A stretch of 64,000 bases of DNA from Thalassotalea euphylliae (GCF_003390395.1 NZ_QUOV01000001.1:1922001-1986000), one strand, 5' to 3'. Shown: positions 1 through 9,371, numbered from the stretch's first letter. Notes: generated by a model from the sequence alone, not told the origin. Numbers and translations are program-made.

Positions 1-1
1 A

Positions 2-883
2 TTTAGTGTTTTTGTCGTTTTACTTTCTGTTTTACCAGATGCTTTCGATGACTTAGGTTGGTCTGATAGCAATAAATATTACGATGGTGGATACAGTGGT
101 AAAGGGTATACCGATTTGAATTCGGTAATAGACCAAGAAGAAGCAGTGTCGGTCAGTGATCAATTAATGATTAGCGTGGCCTTTGGCAAGGTGGTATCAG
201 AGCTTAGTGATAGTGATTGTGAAACTGTCGATTGCTGGTATCAAGCCCTATCGCCAAGTGTCACTATTTTGAATGAAACCAGCATTTCCAATGAAAATAA
301 ACAAACCTTGATTAACGAAACTGTCACTGGGCTGGAAGTGCCTGCTGATCAACAACAAGCGCTTATTTCAAAGCTTAGTGCCTTACTTACCGAGACCGAA
401 TCAGATGAAAATGCGAGTAGTAAACAGCTTATTAGCGACGATCTTGCCACGGTAGCAGAGCTAAACGCTAAAAGCGCAGACCAAGCTAACCAAGATAATC
501 TGCATAACCTAGATAACCAAGAAAGCAAGTCATCGAGTACCGAAAGCCCTTCGACAGCAGACAAGCCAGTGTACTCACTTGTCGAGCTTGTTAAAGGTAT
601 TATTCACGACTTAGGACTAGGTTTTGGTTGGGCAGCGTTTTATTTTACCGCGCTAACTGCGGTATGGGGCGGGCAAACACCGGGTAAAAAACTATTCGGC
701 ATTCGCGTAATTCAGCTTGATGGTACACCATTATCGATATGGGATAGTTTTGGTCGATACGGCGGCTATGGCGCCGGCATAGCGACGGGCCTCTTAGGAT
801 TTATACAAATTTTTTGGGATGCTAACCGTCAAGCGATTCACGATAAAATATCAGCTACTGTCGTTATTGATACAAGGGCGTGA
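2..883 (+). CDS. RDD family membrane protein (5' truncated by window edge)
   Basis: The reading frame is open to the left edge, so the true start lies outside the window; 293 codons are visible. The first visible residues form a hydrophobic segment (FVVLLSVL), then comes a long polar, acidic, Asn/Gln/Ser-rich region without hydrophobic stretches, and then the characteristic RDD C-terminal half: WGGQTPGKKLFGIRV, a membrane segment, and the closing DANRQAIHDKISATVVI motif. RDD proteins are polytopic inner-membrane proteins of unclear role, proposed in some cases to transport ions. The insertion of roughly 150 polar residues between the two RDD halves is unusual. Family assignment is firm from the PGKK and HDK motifs; function is unknown. 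Confidence 0.85.
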   Translation, partial: FSVFVVLLSVLPDAFDDLGWSDSNKYYDGGYSGKGYTDLNSVIDQEEAVSVSDQLMISVAFGKVVSELSDSDCETVDCWYQALSPSVTILNETSISNENKQTLINETVTGLEVPADQQQALISKLSALLTETESDENASSKQLISDDLATVAELNAKSADQANQDNLHNLDNQESKSSSTESPSTADKPVYSLVELVKGIIHDLGLGFGWAAFYFTALTAVWGGQTPGKKLFGIRVIQLDGTPLSIWDSFGRYGGYGAGIATGLLGFIQIFWDANRQAIHDKISATVVIDTRA

Positions 884-975
884 TCTAAGGCTAAGATTCA
901 ATAAAAAATAATCGCGTTGACATATCCTGCTGACACTTCGCGTTAACACATTCCGTCAACAGAAGGAGAACAACA

Positions 976-1515
976 ATGAATTGGCGTAATTATATCCTTG
1001 CATACGTGCTGGGCATGGCATTCTTTAGTACTTCATTAAAGGTGTCAGCTGACTCACTGCCATTTATCGATGAACTAAAGATATTCGAGCCATATCTAGG
1101 TAATTGGGAAGCGGTGTTCGAGGAAAAAGATGGCCAACCGACGGTTATAGACGTATCGCGTTGGGAAAAAGCCTTGAATGGCACAACACTGCGCACTCTC
1201 CATTCTATTAATAACGGTATGTATGGCGGAGAGTCACTGATTTTCTTTGATAAAAGTAAGCAGCAGTTAGTGTTTTATTATTTCACAACCGCAGGTTTTT
1301 ACACTCAAGGAACAATTGAGGTATTAAGCGATAACAGCTTTGTTGCCTATGAAGAGGTAACAGGTAATAAGGATGGCATAACCAAAGTGAAATCGACCAG
1401 TACGATGTCGCCCGATAAGCTCACCGTATCGACCAGCTACTTAAAAAACGGGCAATGGACTGAGCCAGAAAGCCGCACTTATCGTCGCAGTGATAAACAA
1501 GTGAAGTTTAAGTAG
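976..1515 (+). CDS. Secreted hypothetical protein, lipocalin-like/DUF1579-like
   Basis: A 179-residue protein with an N-terminal signal peptide (hydrophobic core about residues 6-20, likely cleavage after VSA) and then a domain rich in beta strands beginning with FEPYLGNWEA. The LGNW opening and the short strand-turn pattern resemble small exported beta-barrel proteins of the DUF1579/lipocalin-like type, which is a tentative match. A good ribosome site (aaggag) lies 8 bases before the ATG. It follows the RDD gene by about 90 bases and precedes a lipoprotein gene, so the three may form one transcription unit. No catalytic motif is visible and I cannot assign a function. Confidence 0.7.
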   Translation: MNWRNYILAYVLGMAFFSTSLKVSADSLPFIDELKIFEPYLGNWEAVFEEKDGQPTVIDVSRWEKALNGTTLRTLHSINNGMYGGESLIFFDKSKQQLVFYYFTTAGFYTQGTIEVLSDNSFVAYEEVTGNKDGITKVKSTSTMSPDKLTVSTSYLKNGQWTEPESRTYRRSDKQVKFK

Positions 1516-1572
1516 TTTTCAATTAATTGCTTAGTCTTTTAATAAATAAGAATAATAAGAAAAGGAATTCTA

Positions 1573-2319
1573 ATGCTAAAAATAAAGTCTGTAGCCTTAT
1601 TAATGTTGTGTTTGGTGCTAGCTGGCTGTTTGGAAAGTGAGCTTGAAAAAAGTCAAAAAGAGCACTTAGCTCAATATCGGCAAAATATTGAAAATATTAT
1701 GGATAGCTACGCTAATAGCGCAGCAGCGGCTAATAGAATTCAAGAGGTTCATCAAGCACATATCACGGTACTCGATAATTTAACTAAGGTAAAAGAGCAC
1801 TTCTCGCAATTTGAACAAGAGCAAAAGCTGCAGACTATTATTGGCTTATATGATTCGGCTCTGACGCATTTGATTGTTCGTCAAATTCAGATACTGGAGC
1901 TAGGGCAACCCATGTGGAACGCCGATATTGATAAGTTTCAGCAAATCAAAGAGGTAAATTATTACCACCAGCACCAAGCAGTACTGTCTGAATTACTGGC
2001 CATGCTAGACGAGTACAAAGACTTAATTTTAGACCACCACGAAAAGGTGAGAGTGGACTTGGTTGAATCTTCGCTAGATGAAGACGATAGAAAGCAAATT
2101 TGGCCAGCGTTGAATGGCCAGATTACCATTTATCTTTACTCCATCAAACCGAAGCTAAAACTTATTCAAAAAAGGGCAGAAGCCGAAATGGAAATCGCTG
2201 AGTTCTTACACGAGCATCAGGCTGACTATATTGTTTCTCAAGAGCATGGCTTGCAGTTTAAAACACCTTGGATTTTGCATACCTATCAAACCAAATTAAA
2301 ACTGTTAGGGGTTTTATAG
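1573..2319 (+). CDS. Putative lipoprotein, possibly DUF3053-like
   Basis: 248 residues with a lipoprotein signal peptide ending in the lipobox LAGC (Cys near residue 19), so it is predicted to be acylated and anchored in the envelope. The mature part is helical and strongly charged, with several Glu/Lys/Gln-rich stretches that look like antiparallel helices. The end of the protein (VSQEHGLQFKTPW) recalls the C-terminus of the DUF3053/YiaF lipoproteins, but the match is weak and by eye. The start has a clear Shine-Dalgarno (aaaagga). It lies 57 bases after the preceding secreted protein gene and is probably cotranscribed. Role unknown. Confidence 0.7.
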   Translation: MLKIKSVALLMLCLVLAGCLESELEKSQKEHLAQYRQNIENIMDSYANSAAAANRIQEVHQAHITVLDNLTKVKEHFSQFEQEQKLQTIIGLYDSALTHLIVRQIQILELGQPMWNADIDKFQQIKEVNYYHQHQAVLSELLAMLDEYKDLILDHHEKVRVDLVESSLDEDDRKQIWPALNGQITIYLYSIKPKLKLIQKRAEAEMEIAEFLHEHQADYIVSQEHGLQFKTPWILHTYQTKLKLLGVL

Positions 2320-2331
2320 CTATCGATTGCC

Positions 2332-2363
2332 AGTAGGCAAGTAGGCAAGTAGGCAAATAGGCA
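2332..2363. repeat. Four 8-bp tandem repeats (AGTAGGCA)
   Basis: Four head-to-tail copies of AGTAGGCA, the last with one change (AATAGGCA), lie just after the lipoprotein stop codon. A reverse-complement copy (TGCCTAC) sits at 2380-2386, so the transcript can fold into a hairpin with several possible registers. It lies between two convergent genes and may work as a transcription end, but there is no clear T-run on either side. Short tandem arrays like this change copy number readily. Confidence 0.7.
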
Positions 2364-2449
2364 ATTAGTGTTTCTAATATGCCTACAGTTTGCTACCAAT
2401 TCGATAAAGTTGCTCTGCGTTCAGAAAATGTAATACGTGGTGCCCGCAA

Positions 2450-2959
2450 TTAGCAGCCATTATCTTCAACCGTATAAACCGGCGGTACGGTCTCAGATTG
2501 AGCTTGGGTATATCGGAAATAGCACGAGTCGTCTTGTACTTGGTTGTCGCCATCAAAATCGTAACCGATATAAGTAAAGTCAATTCCTTGTTCTTCAAAA
2601 ATAAATTCATCAGATACATCGATACGCTTGAATATATCTGTGTTGTCCAAATGACCCCATTTCAGGCGTAAATCAATACCGTTGCTTAAATCAATTGTGC
2701 CGTCGTTATCTAAATCAACATCAAGTAAGTCGGCACGACCAGCAACAGGCTGAGTTGCATAGCTTGGCATTTTTGATTTGAGAAAAACAAGGTCGTTTGC
2801 TACTTGCACGCTAGTACTAATTTGTGTGAGCACATTCGCTCTGGCATCTTTAGAAAGATCTAAAAACCTTGGCAATGCAACTGCAGACAGCACACCTAAA
2901 ATCACAATAACCACTACCAATTCGATCAGGGTAAAACCTTGATTATTTGGCTTTATCAT
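2450..2959 (-). CDS. Type IV pilin (MSHA-like) prepilin
   Basis: The protein (169 residues from the ATG chosen here) begins with a short leader ending in Gly and then FTLIELVVVIVILGVLSAVALP, the class IV prepilin site with Glu at mature position 5, cut and N-methylated by prepilin peptidase. The start at 2959 has a good Shine-Dalgarno (agagg); an upstream in-frame ATG would give an over-long leader. The C-terminal part has two Cys residues that likely form the pilin D-loop disulfide, and two Asp-rich stretches (DVDLDNDGTIDL and DFDGDNQVQDD) that resemble calcium-binding loops. Sequence style fits the MshA family of major/minor pilins, but no other pilus gene is nearby, so it is an orphan. Confidence 0.85.
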   Translation of the reverse strand: MIKPNNQGFTLIELVVVIVILGVLSAVALPRFLDLSKDARANVLTQISTSVQVANDLVFLKSKMPSYATQPVAGRADLLDVDLDNDGTIDLSNGIDLRLKWGHLDNTDIFKRIDVSDEFIFEEQGIDFTYIGYDFDGDNQVQDDSCYFRYTQAQSETVPPVYTVEDNGC

Positions 2960-3007
2960 TAGTACCTCTTTATCTAATAACTGTTTAATGTTGGTAATAC
3001 TCCGCAT

Positions 3008-3246
3008 AGGGCGATACGGAATCAGCGCGCTAGTCTAACAAAAACAGACTTAAATGTTAAAAAGTGTATTGATAATGCGAAAATGTGTAATAACAACTGC
3101 GTTGGTATGTAGGAGGGCCTTGTTGTCTAAATACTTGCAAAGGAATTAATTAGATTGGGTGTTAATAGAAAAGCCTGATTTCATTTGCCAAGAAGTTAAG
3201 AAGCTAAAAAGTTAACAATAAAGTCAGCTATTTGAGTTTTAACGAT
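3008..3246. other. Intergenic region upstream of the pilin gene
   Basis: About 240 bases, AT-rich, between the orphan pilin gene and the solute-binding protein gene (both leftward). It must carry the pilin promoter and the end of the upstream transcript. I see no convincing terminator hairpin with a T-run, and no known operator. Confidence 0.4.
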
Positions 3247-4116
3247 TTATTCTTGTGAAAAATCGAGATATTTAGCAATCACCGCCTCACGCTTATTATT
3301 GGCGATATAGCTAGCAAGTTCGCGATTAAATTCATCCCTTAATTGAGGGTCGCGAAAGCCAGCATAGGCATTAACCTCAGGAATCGCGTAGTGTTCTTGA
3401 ATTTTATTTAGGCTAGCCGCACGTTGGATATTGTCATCTGAATTAGCTGCTTGGCTCAAATAGTAATAAAAAATATAGTAGTCTAGTATGATGATATCAG
3501 CCCGATGCGTGACTAACATTGCCGGAAACTTAGACATGTCGTGCAATTCACGATAGTCCGTACTTTCAACAGCTTGAGCGAATGCTTCGCCAAAATATCC
3601 TGTTGCTCCTTGAAATGATACGACCGACACGTTATTAGTAGCGCTATGAAGGCTCTGCGCTTGTTGCTGACTTGCTTCACTTCTTGATGATTCTTCGTTT
3701 GGCGCTAAATTGTCTATTTGCGTTTTTGTTGGTAACAAAGACGAGCTGGCAATATCACTAAGCTTATTAATACTTAGCTTGTCAGCAAGCCGAGTGAAAA
3801 TGGTTGGTCTGTATTTGATGATAGGTGCGGAAAAATACAGTTTGTCGTTATCTTCTTGATAAAAGGTGGGAACAACAACATCTGCATCGCCGTTGATCAC
3901 CATTTGTTTAGTGCGATGCAGTGGCGCATAAGTAAAGGAAACACGGTGACCTAAGCTTTTCAGCACTTGTGTGACTATGTCTAAATCTATACCACTATTG
4001 GTTTTTGCAATCATATGTGGCGGTGCATCATCACTGGCGATGACCAATGTAGCGCACAGGGCAGTCGTGCTGTAAAAGCTCGCCACCAAAGCCATCCATA
4101 TTGCAAATCTCAACAT
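3247..4116 (-). CDS. Periplasmic solute-binding protein, family 3 (amino-acid-type)
   Basis: 289 residues with a signal peptide (cleavage likely after TALCA) followed by the family 3 extracellular solute-binding fold: LVIASDDAPPHMI near the start, GIDLDIVTQVLKSLG, and a conserved GDADVVVPTFY segment. Such proteins bind polar amino acids or similar small molecules and deliver them to ABC permeases, or act as stand-alone sensors. No permease or ATPase gene is adjacent, which favours an orphan receptor like those common in marine Alteromonadales. A Ser/Gln-rich insert follows the SSLLPTK region. The start is supported by aaggag 7 bases upstream. Confidence 0.8.
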   Translation of the reverse strand: MLRFAIWMALVASFYSTTALCATLVIASDDAPPHMIAKTNSGIDLDIVTQVLKSLGHRVSFTYAPLHRTKQMVINGDADVVVPTFYQEDNDKLYFSAPIIKYRPTIFTRLADKLSINKLSDIASSSLLPTKTQIDNLAPNEESSRSEASQQQAQSLHSATNNVSVVSFQGATGYFGEAFAQAVESTDYRELHDMSKFPAMLVTHRADIIILDYYIFYYYLSQAANSDDNIQRAASLNKIQEHYAIPEVNAYAGFRDPQLRDEFNRELASYIANNKREAVIAKYLDFSQE

Positions 4117-4205
4117 GCTACTCCTTTTTTGTATTTAACCCGCAATATTTTAAGTTAGTTTGATGCATTATGTGCTTGATTAAACGCAAGGCAATAATAA
4201 TCAGA

Positions 4206-6518
4206 TTATCGCCAAGCGTAACTGATTTTGGTAAATATTGTGCGTCTTTCCTGTTTTAATGACCCAATAAAGTCATCCTCAAAACTGTTGTCTGAATAAC
4301 CTAAGAAAAATACCGTGTGCGGATTTAGCTTATAGGCATATATCAACTGTGTTGCTAAGCTGCGCTCTTGCTCACTAAAAAAGCTCAGCGGATTATTGTC
4401 TGGATTGTAATCAATATCTTGATAGACAAGGCTCAGCTTTAAAGAGCTTTGCACATCAAAGTAATAGCGTAGCCTTAAATCGGTTAGATTAGCGGTAAAA
4501 ACGTTTTGGCTGTCTGCATCAAGCTCGCTATAGGTGTGATATAGGTCAATTTCAAGATGAGGGTTAGGGTGCCATGTAACATTACCAATTAGCTCAACGA
4601 TATCACCTAAGCGGTCGTTGTCGTAATCGATTTTCTCCCCTAATGTACCTTCAAGTGATACATAGGTTTTATTATTTGGTCTAAGTTGCCCAAAGAAGCG
4701 CCATTGCTTTTCATTAAAGCGTTTGGTGTTGCCATCGATAGATAAATTGCTGCTGTCTTGTCGCAAACCCACTTTATTCGCATCGACATAAATTAACTCT
4801 ACACGCGACAAGAGTGGGCCGTCGGCAAAAGCATAAAATGATTGCTCTCGGTTAATTAATTCACCGTTTTCATTATGCTGAATGGCGTATTTACTGCCGA
4901 CATCAATTGTTGACCAAAGCGCTTGTTCATCTTGGTAAAAGCTGCGGACTACATTAATTTGATCGTTGACGTAATCAACGCGATTGATAAATCCTAGGTC
5001 GGCACGAAAATCCTCACCATACCATTGTCGCTGCGCATCTAGCGTCCAGTATTCAGAATCGTGAAGATATTTGATCTGGTAGGCGTTGTCAGAAAAACTT
5101 CCGTCTTTTTGACTGCGCAACACTTGTTCATTGGGTGAACAGTTGCTTCGACAAAATTGTGTGAACAGGTCTTGTGGATACTCGGTATCACTTGCTAACC
5201 ATTGAAACTTCAAGGAGTTTGCTCCGTTAATGCGATAACTGCCATCAAGGCCAGTGACATAGTTATGGTAGTCGTCAGCACGTCGAAACGTTGAAATAAC
5301 CCCCAGTGTCACATCTTGGTTAATATCATAAAGGTAGCGTAAAGCACCTGAGTGACTTTCTGTATCCAAAGAGGCGATATTCGCGCTAAGGTTGCCAGAC
5401 AAGATGAAATTAGTTTCTTCATCATGGCTAACAAATGCACCAAAGTTATGTGAACCTTGGCTGCCGGTTAACTTTGCGCCGTAATCAGGATCGGCAATAT
5501 TACGGGTGTATACGAGGTCAGTAATGCTTTCAAAGTAGTGTTGATTTTCAAGAAAGAAACTGCGTTTTTCATCAAAAAACAGTGAAAACTTGTTGTTAAC
5601 TTTGAGCTGGCCTGCATCGGCTTCAACGGTTGAAAAGTCGGGGTTAAGTGTCGCGTTAAACAATGTTTTAGGGGTGATCCCCCAGCGCAAATCTAGGCTA
5701 GCTTCAACATCTGTTTCACTTTGCCAATCAGATTGCGGGTCGTAGATATCGCGTTGCTCATCATAACTGGCAACAAGTGCTGGAGTAATTTGTAAGTTTT
5801 CTCCGATTTCCGCTTGCTCAAAGCCTTCTGCCATTGGGTATTGGCATAGCCAACAGGCATTGTCACGATCGAGCTTTACACTGGAAATGCGTAATCGTTG
5901 CTCACGCGGGTAGATGCGTACCAATTCAAATGGCCATTGCTGAATGCTTTTATTCTCATCAAAATTTAATATTTGGTAAGGGATTGCCATTTCCACTTGG
6001 TAACCAAATTCCGTCACCTTACCGTATGAATGCCAAATACCGTCCCATAATTCATTCGGTAATCCGGTAATTTCATTGAAGGTTTCATCGTTTTGTACGC
6101 CGTAGGGATTCACAAAAAAGTTATAACTTAGGCGGCGATTGTTCAGCGGATCAATGATAATACCAACAACATCATCGAACCACTTAGTGTCACGCTCACC
6201 AATTGAGCTGATCATTTTGTCTGGGTTAGGATCATGTGCGATAAACGCGACAAGCAGCTCTTTACCGTTGTCGATGATGCGCGCTTCGGTCTTTACTGGG
6301 CTCGGTGTGTTTTCGTATGGGCTAGTCACATTATCGAGAGAAATAACTTTTGCTTGTTGCCAAACCGGATCGCTTAAGTCACCGTCTATCACAGCATTGA
6401 GGTTGGTATGAGGGATGGCGATTGATTGTTTTGCTTGTTGGGTAAATGGCGTGGCAAATTGAGAAAAAGAACACGTTAACAGGGCAACTGCTAATCCCTG
6501 ACGACATCTGGCGAACAT
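4206..6518 (-). CDS. DUF5916 outer-membrane protein with CBM9-like domain
   Basis: A 770-residue exported protein. After a signal peptide there is a carbohydrate-binding family 9-like domain (PHTNLNAVIDGDLSDPVWQQA, typical of the first strand pair, then the DDVVGIIIDP motif), followed by a long DUF5916 region rich in alternating polar/hydrophobic strands and ending in Trp-Arg, as outer-membrane beta barrels often end with an aromatic residue near the C-terminus. Motifs NPDFSTVEADAGQ and FFDEKRSFFLEN are hallmarks of the family. An upstream in-frame start would add 34 residues before the signal peptide, so the ATG at 6518 is preferred. The ligand is unknown; uptake or surface hydrolysis of a carbon polymer is possible. 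Confidence 0.8.
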   Translation of the reverse strand: MFARCRQGLAVALLTCSFSQFATPFTQQAKQSIAIPHTNLNAVIDGDLSDPVWQQAKVISLDNVTSPYENTPSPVKTEARIIDNGKELLVAFIAHDPNPDKMISSIGERDTKWFDDVVGIIIDPLNNRRLSYNFFVNPYGVQNDETFNEITGLPNELWDGIWHSYGKVTEFGYQVEMAIPYQILNFDENKSIQQWPFELVRIYPREQRLRISSVKLDRDNACWLCQYPMAEGFEQAEIGENLQITPALVASYDEQRDIYDPQSDWQSETDVEASLDLRWGITPKTLFNATLNPDFSTVEADAGQLKVNNKFSLFFDEKRSFFLENQHYFESITDLVYTRNIADPDYGAKLTGSQGSHNFGAFVSHDEETNFILSGNLSANIASLDTESHSGALRYLYDINQDVTLGVISTFRRADDYHNYVTGLDGSYRINGANSLKFQWLASDTEYPQDLFTQFCRSNCSPNEQVLRSQKDGSFSDNAYQIKYLHDSEYWTLDAQRQWYGEDFRADLGFINRVDYVNDQINVVRSFYQDEQALWSTIDVGSKYAIQHNENGELINREQSFYAFADGPLLSRVELIYVDANKVGLRQDSSNLSIDGNTKRFNEKQWRFFGQLRPNNKTYVSLEGTLGEKIDYDNDRLGDIVELIGNVTWHPNPHLEIDLYHTYSELDADSQNVFTANLTDLRLRYYFDVQSSLKLSLVYQDIDYNPDNNPLSFFSEQERSLATQLIYAYKLNPHTVFFLGYSDNSFEDDFIGSLKQERRTIFTKISYAWR

Positions 6519-6684
6519 CTTAATAGCCCTTGATTTTGTTATTGTTGTTGTTTTATTGGGCAAGTATTGTGTCAGAATATGTATGAATAGACAAACGTAA
6601 GTTAACGCTGCTGTTAACATTTATTTTACATTGCTTTTACTGTTAATTAGAACGTTACTAGTAAAAATGAAGAGGCTATAGGTT

Positions 6685-7440
6685 ATGCCGTTTAGTTGGT
6701 TCGATATTTTCGCCATCATTATTTTTATTCTCTGCTGGGCTGGATATACGGCATTTGCACGCAAGCAAGCAAAAACCACGAATTGTATTGCTCGTTGCTT
6801 GCATCAGCACCGAATTCATTGGATGTACGAGCTAATGACTCGTGATGTTCGAGTAACTGAAGCTGCACTACTTGCCAATTTAGAACGCAATATCGCTTTC
6901 TTTGCCTCAACGTCACTACTGGTTATCGCCGGTATATTGACCTTGTTTGCGCAAATCGAAAAATTGGAGGGAGTGATTGCGTCGCTACCTTTTGCTGACC
7001 CGTCGAATCACCTTGCGATACAACTTAAACTGGCCTTATTGGCATTTATATTTGTACTAGCGTTTTTCCATTTTACTTGGTCAATGCGTCAATACGGTTT
7101 TTTGAACGTTATGATAGGTGCTGCACCTATTGATTTAGCGGGAACAAACCCCAACTTAAAACAATACGCTAAGCAAATGGCCGTTGTTCAAGACCAAGCC
7201 GCACACTCCTACAACTATGGACTGCGCTCCTATTATTTCTCGTTGGCCGTAATTTGTTGGTTCTTTCACCCTTGGTTGTTTGCGTTAGCAAGCTTAGTTG
7301 TGGTTTACACCTTGTACATTAGAGAGTTCAAGTCGAAAGCGGTTCGTGCGATTACAGTTGCGCAAGATCTGTTATGGGTTGAACGAGAAAAGGGTGACGC
7401 TAATGCAATTAATCAAACTAAGGCATCAATTAAACGTTAA
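6685..7440 (+). CDS. DUF599 family inner-membrane protein
   Basis: 251 residues with membrane segments near residues 5-22, 70-90, 110-130, and 190-225. The segments RNIAFFASTSLLVIAGILTLF, FHFTWSMRQYGFLNVMIGAAP and the ending with basic residues match the DUF599 family, which is widespread in marine proteobacteria and plants and has no known function. The gene is divergent from the DUF5916 gene. Its downstream neighbour is a second small membrane protein 30 bases away, suggesting a two-gene unit. Confidence 0.8.
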   Translation: MPFSWFDIFAIIIFILCWAGYTAFARKQAKTTNCIARCLHQHRIHWMYELMTRDVRVTEAALLANLERNIAFFASTSLLVIAGILTLFAQIEKLEGVIASLPFADPSNHLAIQLKLALLAFIFVLAFFHFTWSMRQYGFLNVMIGAAPIDLAGTNPNLKQYAKQMAVVQDQAAHSYNYGLRSYYFSLAVICWFFHPWLFALASLVVVYTLYIREFKSKAVRAITVAQDLLWVEREKGDANAINQTKASIKR

Positions 7441-7470
7441 AACTCGACATGGCTGGGCGGTAGTTACTAA

Positions 7471-7959
7471 GTGGCAGAACAATTTAAATATTATACGGTG
7501 AGCGATTTTGATCGTTTTGATTGCGTTAAACTCTCGAAAACTATTTATTTAGCGCTTGCTTACTTATTACGTGGCTACCTAGTGTGGATGATGTCGGTCA
7601 CCAACTTCAATGACAGGGTAGGAATTATTCAGTGGATTTACCCAGAGCCCAAGTTATTCTACCTAAATTTGGCATCCGGTAGCTTAGGCCTATTAGTTTT
7701 GCTGCTAGTGAGCTTAAGGCGTCCTAATGCGAATTCATGGGTGAAAGCTGTGTGGCCTCATACATTAAAGATGATACTGGCGGCATTAGTGATAGATAGT
7801 GTGATTGTGTTTGCTGGCTATTATTGGTGGCAGTTAACGGATGTGAGTGTGATGGTGGCGCAATTATCAATCGCCTTAATCGTCGCTGCACCATGTTTGT
7901 TGAGTAAACGCTTAAAGCTAAATTTGGTTGAATTTCCAGAGCCGTTACCAGAAAAGTAA
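7471..7959 (+). CDS. Small inner-membrane protein, DUF2919-like
   Basis: 162 residues, GTG start, with four hydrophobic segments and a short acidic tail. The opening YTVSDFDRFDCVKLSKTIYLALAYLLRGYLVW pattern, with a polar Tyr/Asp beginning followed by a hairpin of membrane helices, resembles the DUF2919 (YfeZ) family; this is a visual match only. The upstream gg-rich stretch is a modest ribosome site. It sits 30 bases after the DUF599 gene and ends 17 bases before the convergent rnhA gene. Function unknown. Confidence 0.65.
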   Translation: MAEQFKYYTVSDFDRFDCVKLSKTIYLALAYLLRGYLVWMMSVTNFNDRVGIIQWIYPEPKLFYLNLASGSLGLLVLLLVSLRRPNANSWVKAVWPHTLKMILAALVIDSVIVFAGYYWWQLTDVSVMVAQLSIALIVAAPCLLSKRLKLNLVEFPEPLPEK

Positions 7960-7976
7960 CGGCTGTTTCGAATTGA

Positions 7977-8441
7977 TTATTTGCCAAAGCCTTGGTCAAT
8001 AATCAAATTTTTGCCTTCGGCAGCTGTTCTTGCTAAATCATCGCAACGTTCATTCTCAGGATGGCCTGAATGGCCTTTAACCCATTTCCATTCAATTTCG
8101 TGGCGCTGAACTTCTTCGTGTAATTGCTTCCATAAATCAACGTTTTTTACCGGCTGTTTGCTGGCAGTTTTCCAATTGTTTTTTAACCAGTTATGAATCC
8201 AATTAGTAATGCCTTGACGCACGTACTGGCTGTCGGTCGTAATGGTCACTTTACAACCTTCTTTGAGTGTTTGTAGCGCTTTAATCGGCGCTAAAAGCTC
8301 CATGCGATTATTGGTCGTTTGTTGGTAGCCTTGTGATAACTCTTTTTCGTGCGCTTTATATATAAGTAGCGCACCATAGCCACCTGGGCCGGGGTTGCCG
8401 AGACATGAGCCATCGGTATAAATATGAACGTGCTTTTGCAT
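7977..8441 (-). CDS. rnhA: Ribonuclease HI
   Basis: 154 residues, the normal length. It cleaves the RNA strand of RNA-DNA hybrids, removing primers and R-loops. The catalytic tetrad is intact at the Escherichia coli positions: Asp10 (YTDGS), Glu48 (NNRMEL), Asp70 (TTDSQYV) and Asp134 (ERCDDLAR), with His124-region HSGH as the flexible loop. It is divergent from dnaQ across a shared promoter region, the same arrangement as in enterobacteria. The GNPGPGGYG motif is intact. No anomalies. Confidence 0.98.
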   Translation of the reverse strand: MQKHVHIYTDGSCLGNPGPGGYGALLIYKAHEKELSQGYQQTTNNRMELLAPIKALQTLKEGCKVTITTDSQYVRQGITNWIHNWLKNNWKTASKQPVKNVDLWKQLHEEVQRHEIEWKWVKGHSGHPENERCDDLARTAAEGKNLIIDQGFGK

Positions 8442-8645
8442 TAACTACTGCCTTTTGCGGTTTAAGGCCAACAAGTATTTGATTATTGGCGTTCGTACGC
8501 AGATAAATAGGGCGTTTGATGACCAATTTATTTTCGATGTACGATTTTGATTGTGCTGTTTTTATTATGCAGTTTTTATTATCCTATGAAGCTCCGCCAG
8601 AAAGCCAGCACATTTGCGCTGGTTCGTTGTTATTAAAGGTGTTAA
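8442..8645. promoter_or_regulatory. Divergent rnhA/dnaQ promoter region
   Basis: A 204-base AT-rich spacer between divergent rnhA and dnaQ, which must hold promoters for both. I see no rho-independent terminator or known operator. An overlapping divergent promoter pair is known for these two genes in E. coli; here it is inferred from the arrangement. Confidence 0.5.
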
Positions 8646-9371
8646 GTGTCAAGCCCAGCTAAGCAAGAAGAGCGTTTAATCGTACTGGATACCGAGACTA
8701 CCGGTATTAATCCAAAAGAAGGCCACCGTATCGTTGAAATTGGCTGTGTTGAGATGATCAACCGTCAACTGACCGGGCGAACCTACCATGCCTACATTAA
8801 TCCTATGTTCCAAATGGAGCAGGAAGTTATTGACGTTCACGGCTTAACGAACGAATTCTTAGCCGATAAGCCACTGTTTAACCAAGTTGCCCAAGAGTTT
8901 ATCGACTTTATACGCGGTGCTGAATTGGTTATTCACAATGCGCGATTCGACGTTGGCTTTATGGATCACGAATTCGGTATGGTTAATGCTGGTTTACCGA
9001 TGACGGATGATATATGTACCGTTACCGATACGCTGAAAGTATCGAAAGATGAATTCGGCTCGCCAAAAACGTTAGATTTTCTTGCCAAGCACTATCGGGT
9101 AGACAAGCTTGTTGACCGTACCTATCACGGCGCTTTGATTGATGCCCAGTTATTGGCTTACGTCTATATCGAGATGACGCGCAAGCAGGCAACATTTAAT
9201 TTAAGCGCGGATGAAGGTGATGGTGGGGCGCTTGCTGGTGGTATTCGCCGTTTAGCAGAAAATCGAGCGCCATTAAAGATTGTTCAAGCTTCTGCCGATG
9301 AACTAATAGCACATGAAGAAAGGCTCGCAATTGTAGAGCAAAAAGGAAGTTCACCACTATGGTTAAAATAA
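8646..9371 (+). CDS. dnaQ: DNA polymerase III epsilon subunit (proofreading exonuclease)
   Basis: 241 residues, GTG start preceded by aaaggtg. This 3'-5' exonuclease proofreads replication within the Pol III core. The DEDDh active site is complete: Asp15 and Glu17 (LDTETTG), Asp102 (HNARFDVGF), and His161/Asp166 (HGALIDAQ). The segment QATFNL after the catalytic domain is in the position of the E. coli clamp-binding peptide and roughly matches that motif. The 3' end overlaps the start of the next gene by 13 bases, so translation of the two is probably coupled. Confidence 0.97.
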   Translation: MSSPAKQEERLIVLDTETTGINPKEGHRIVEIGCVEMINRQLTGRTYHAYINPMFQMEQEVIDVHGLTNEFLADKPLFNQVAQEFIDFIRGAELVIHNARFDVGFMDHEFGMVNAGLPMTDDICTVTDTLKVSKDEFGSPKTLDFLAKHYRVDKLVDRTYHGALIDAQLLAYVYIEMTRKQATFNLSADEGDGGALAGGIRRLAENRAPLKIVQASADELIAHEERLAIVEQKGSSPLWLK

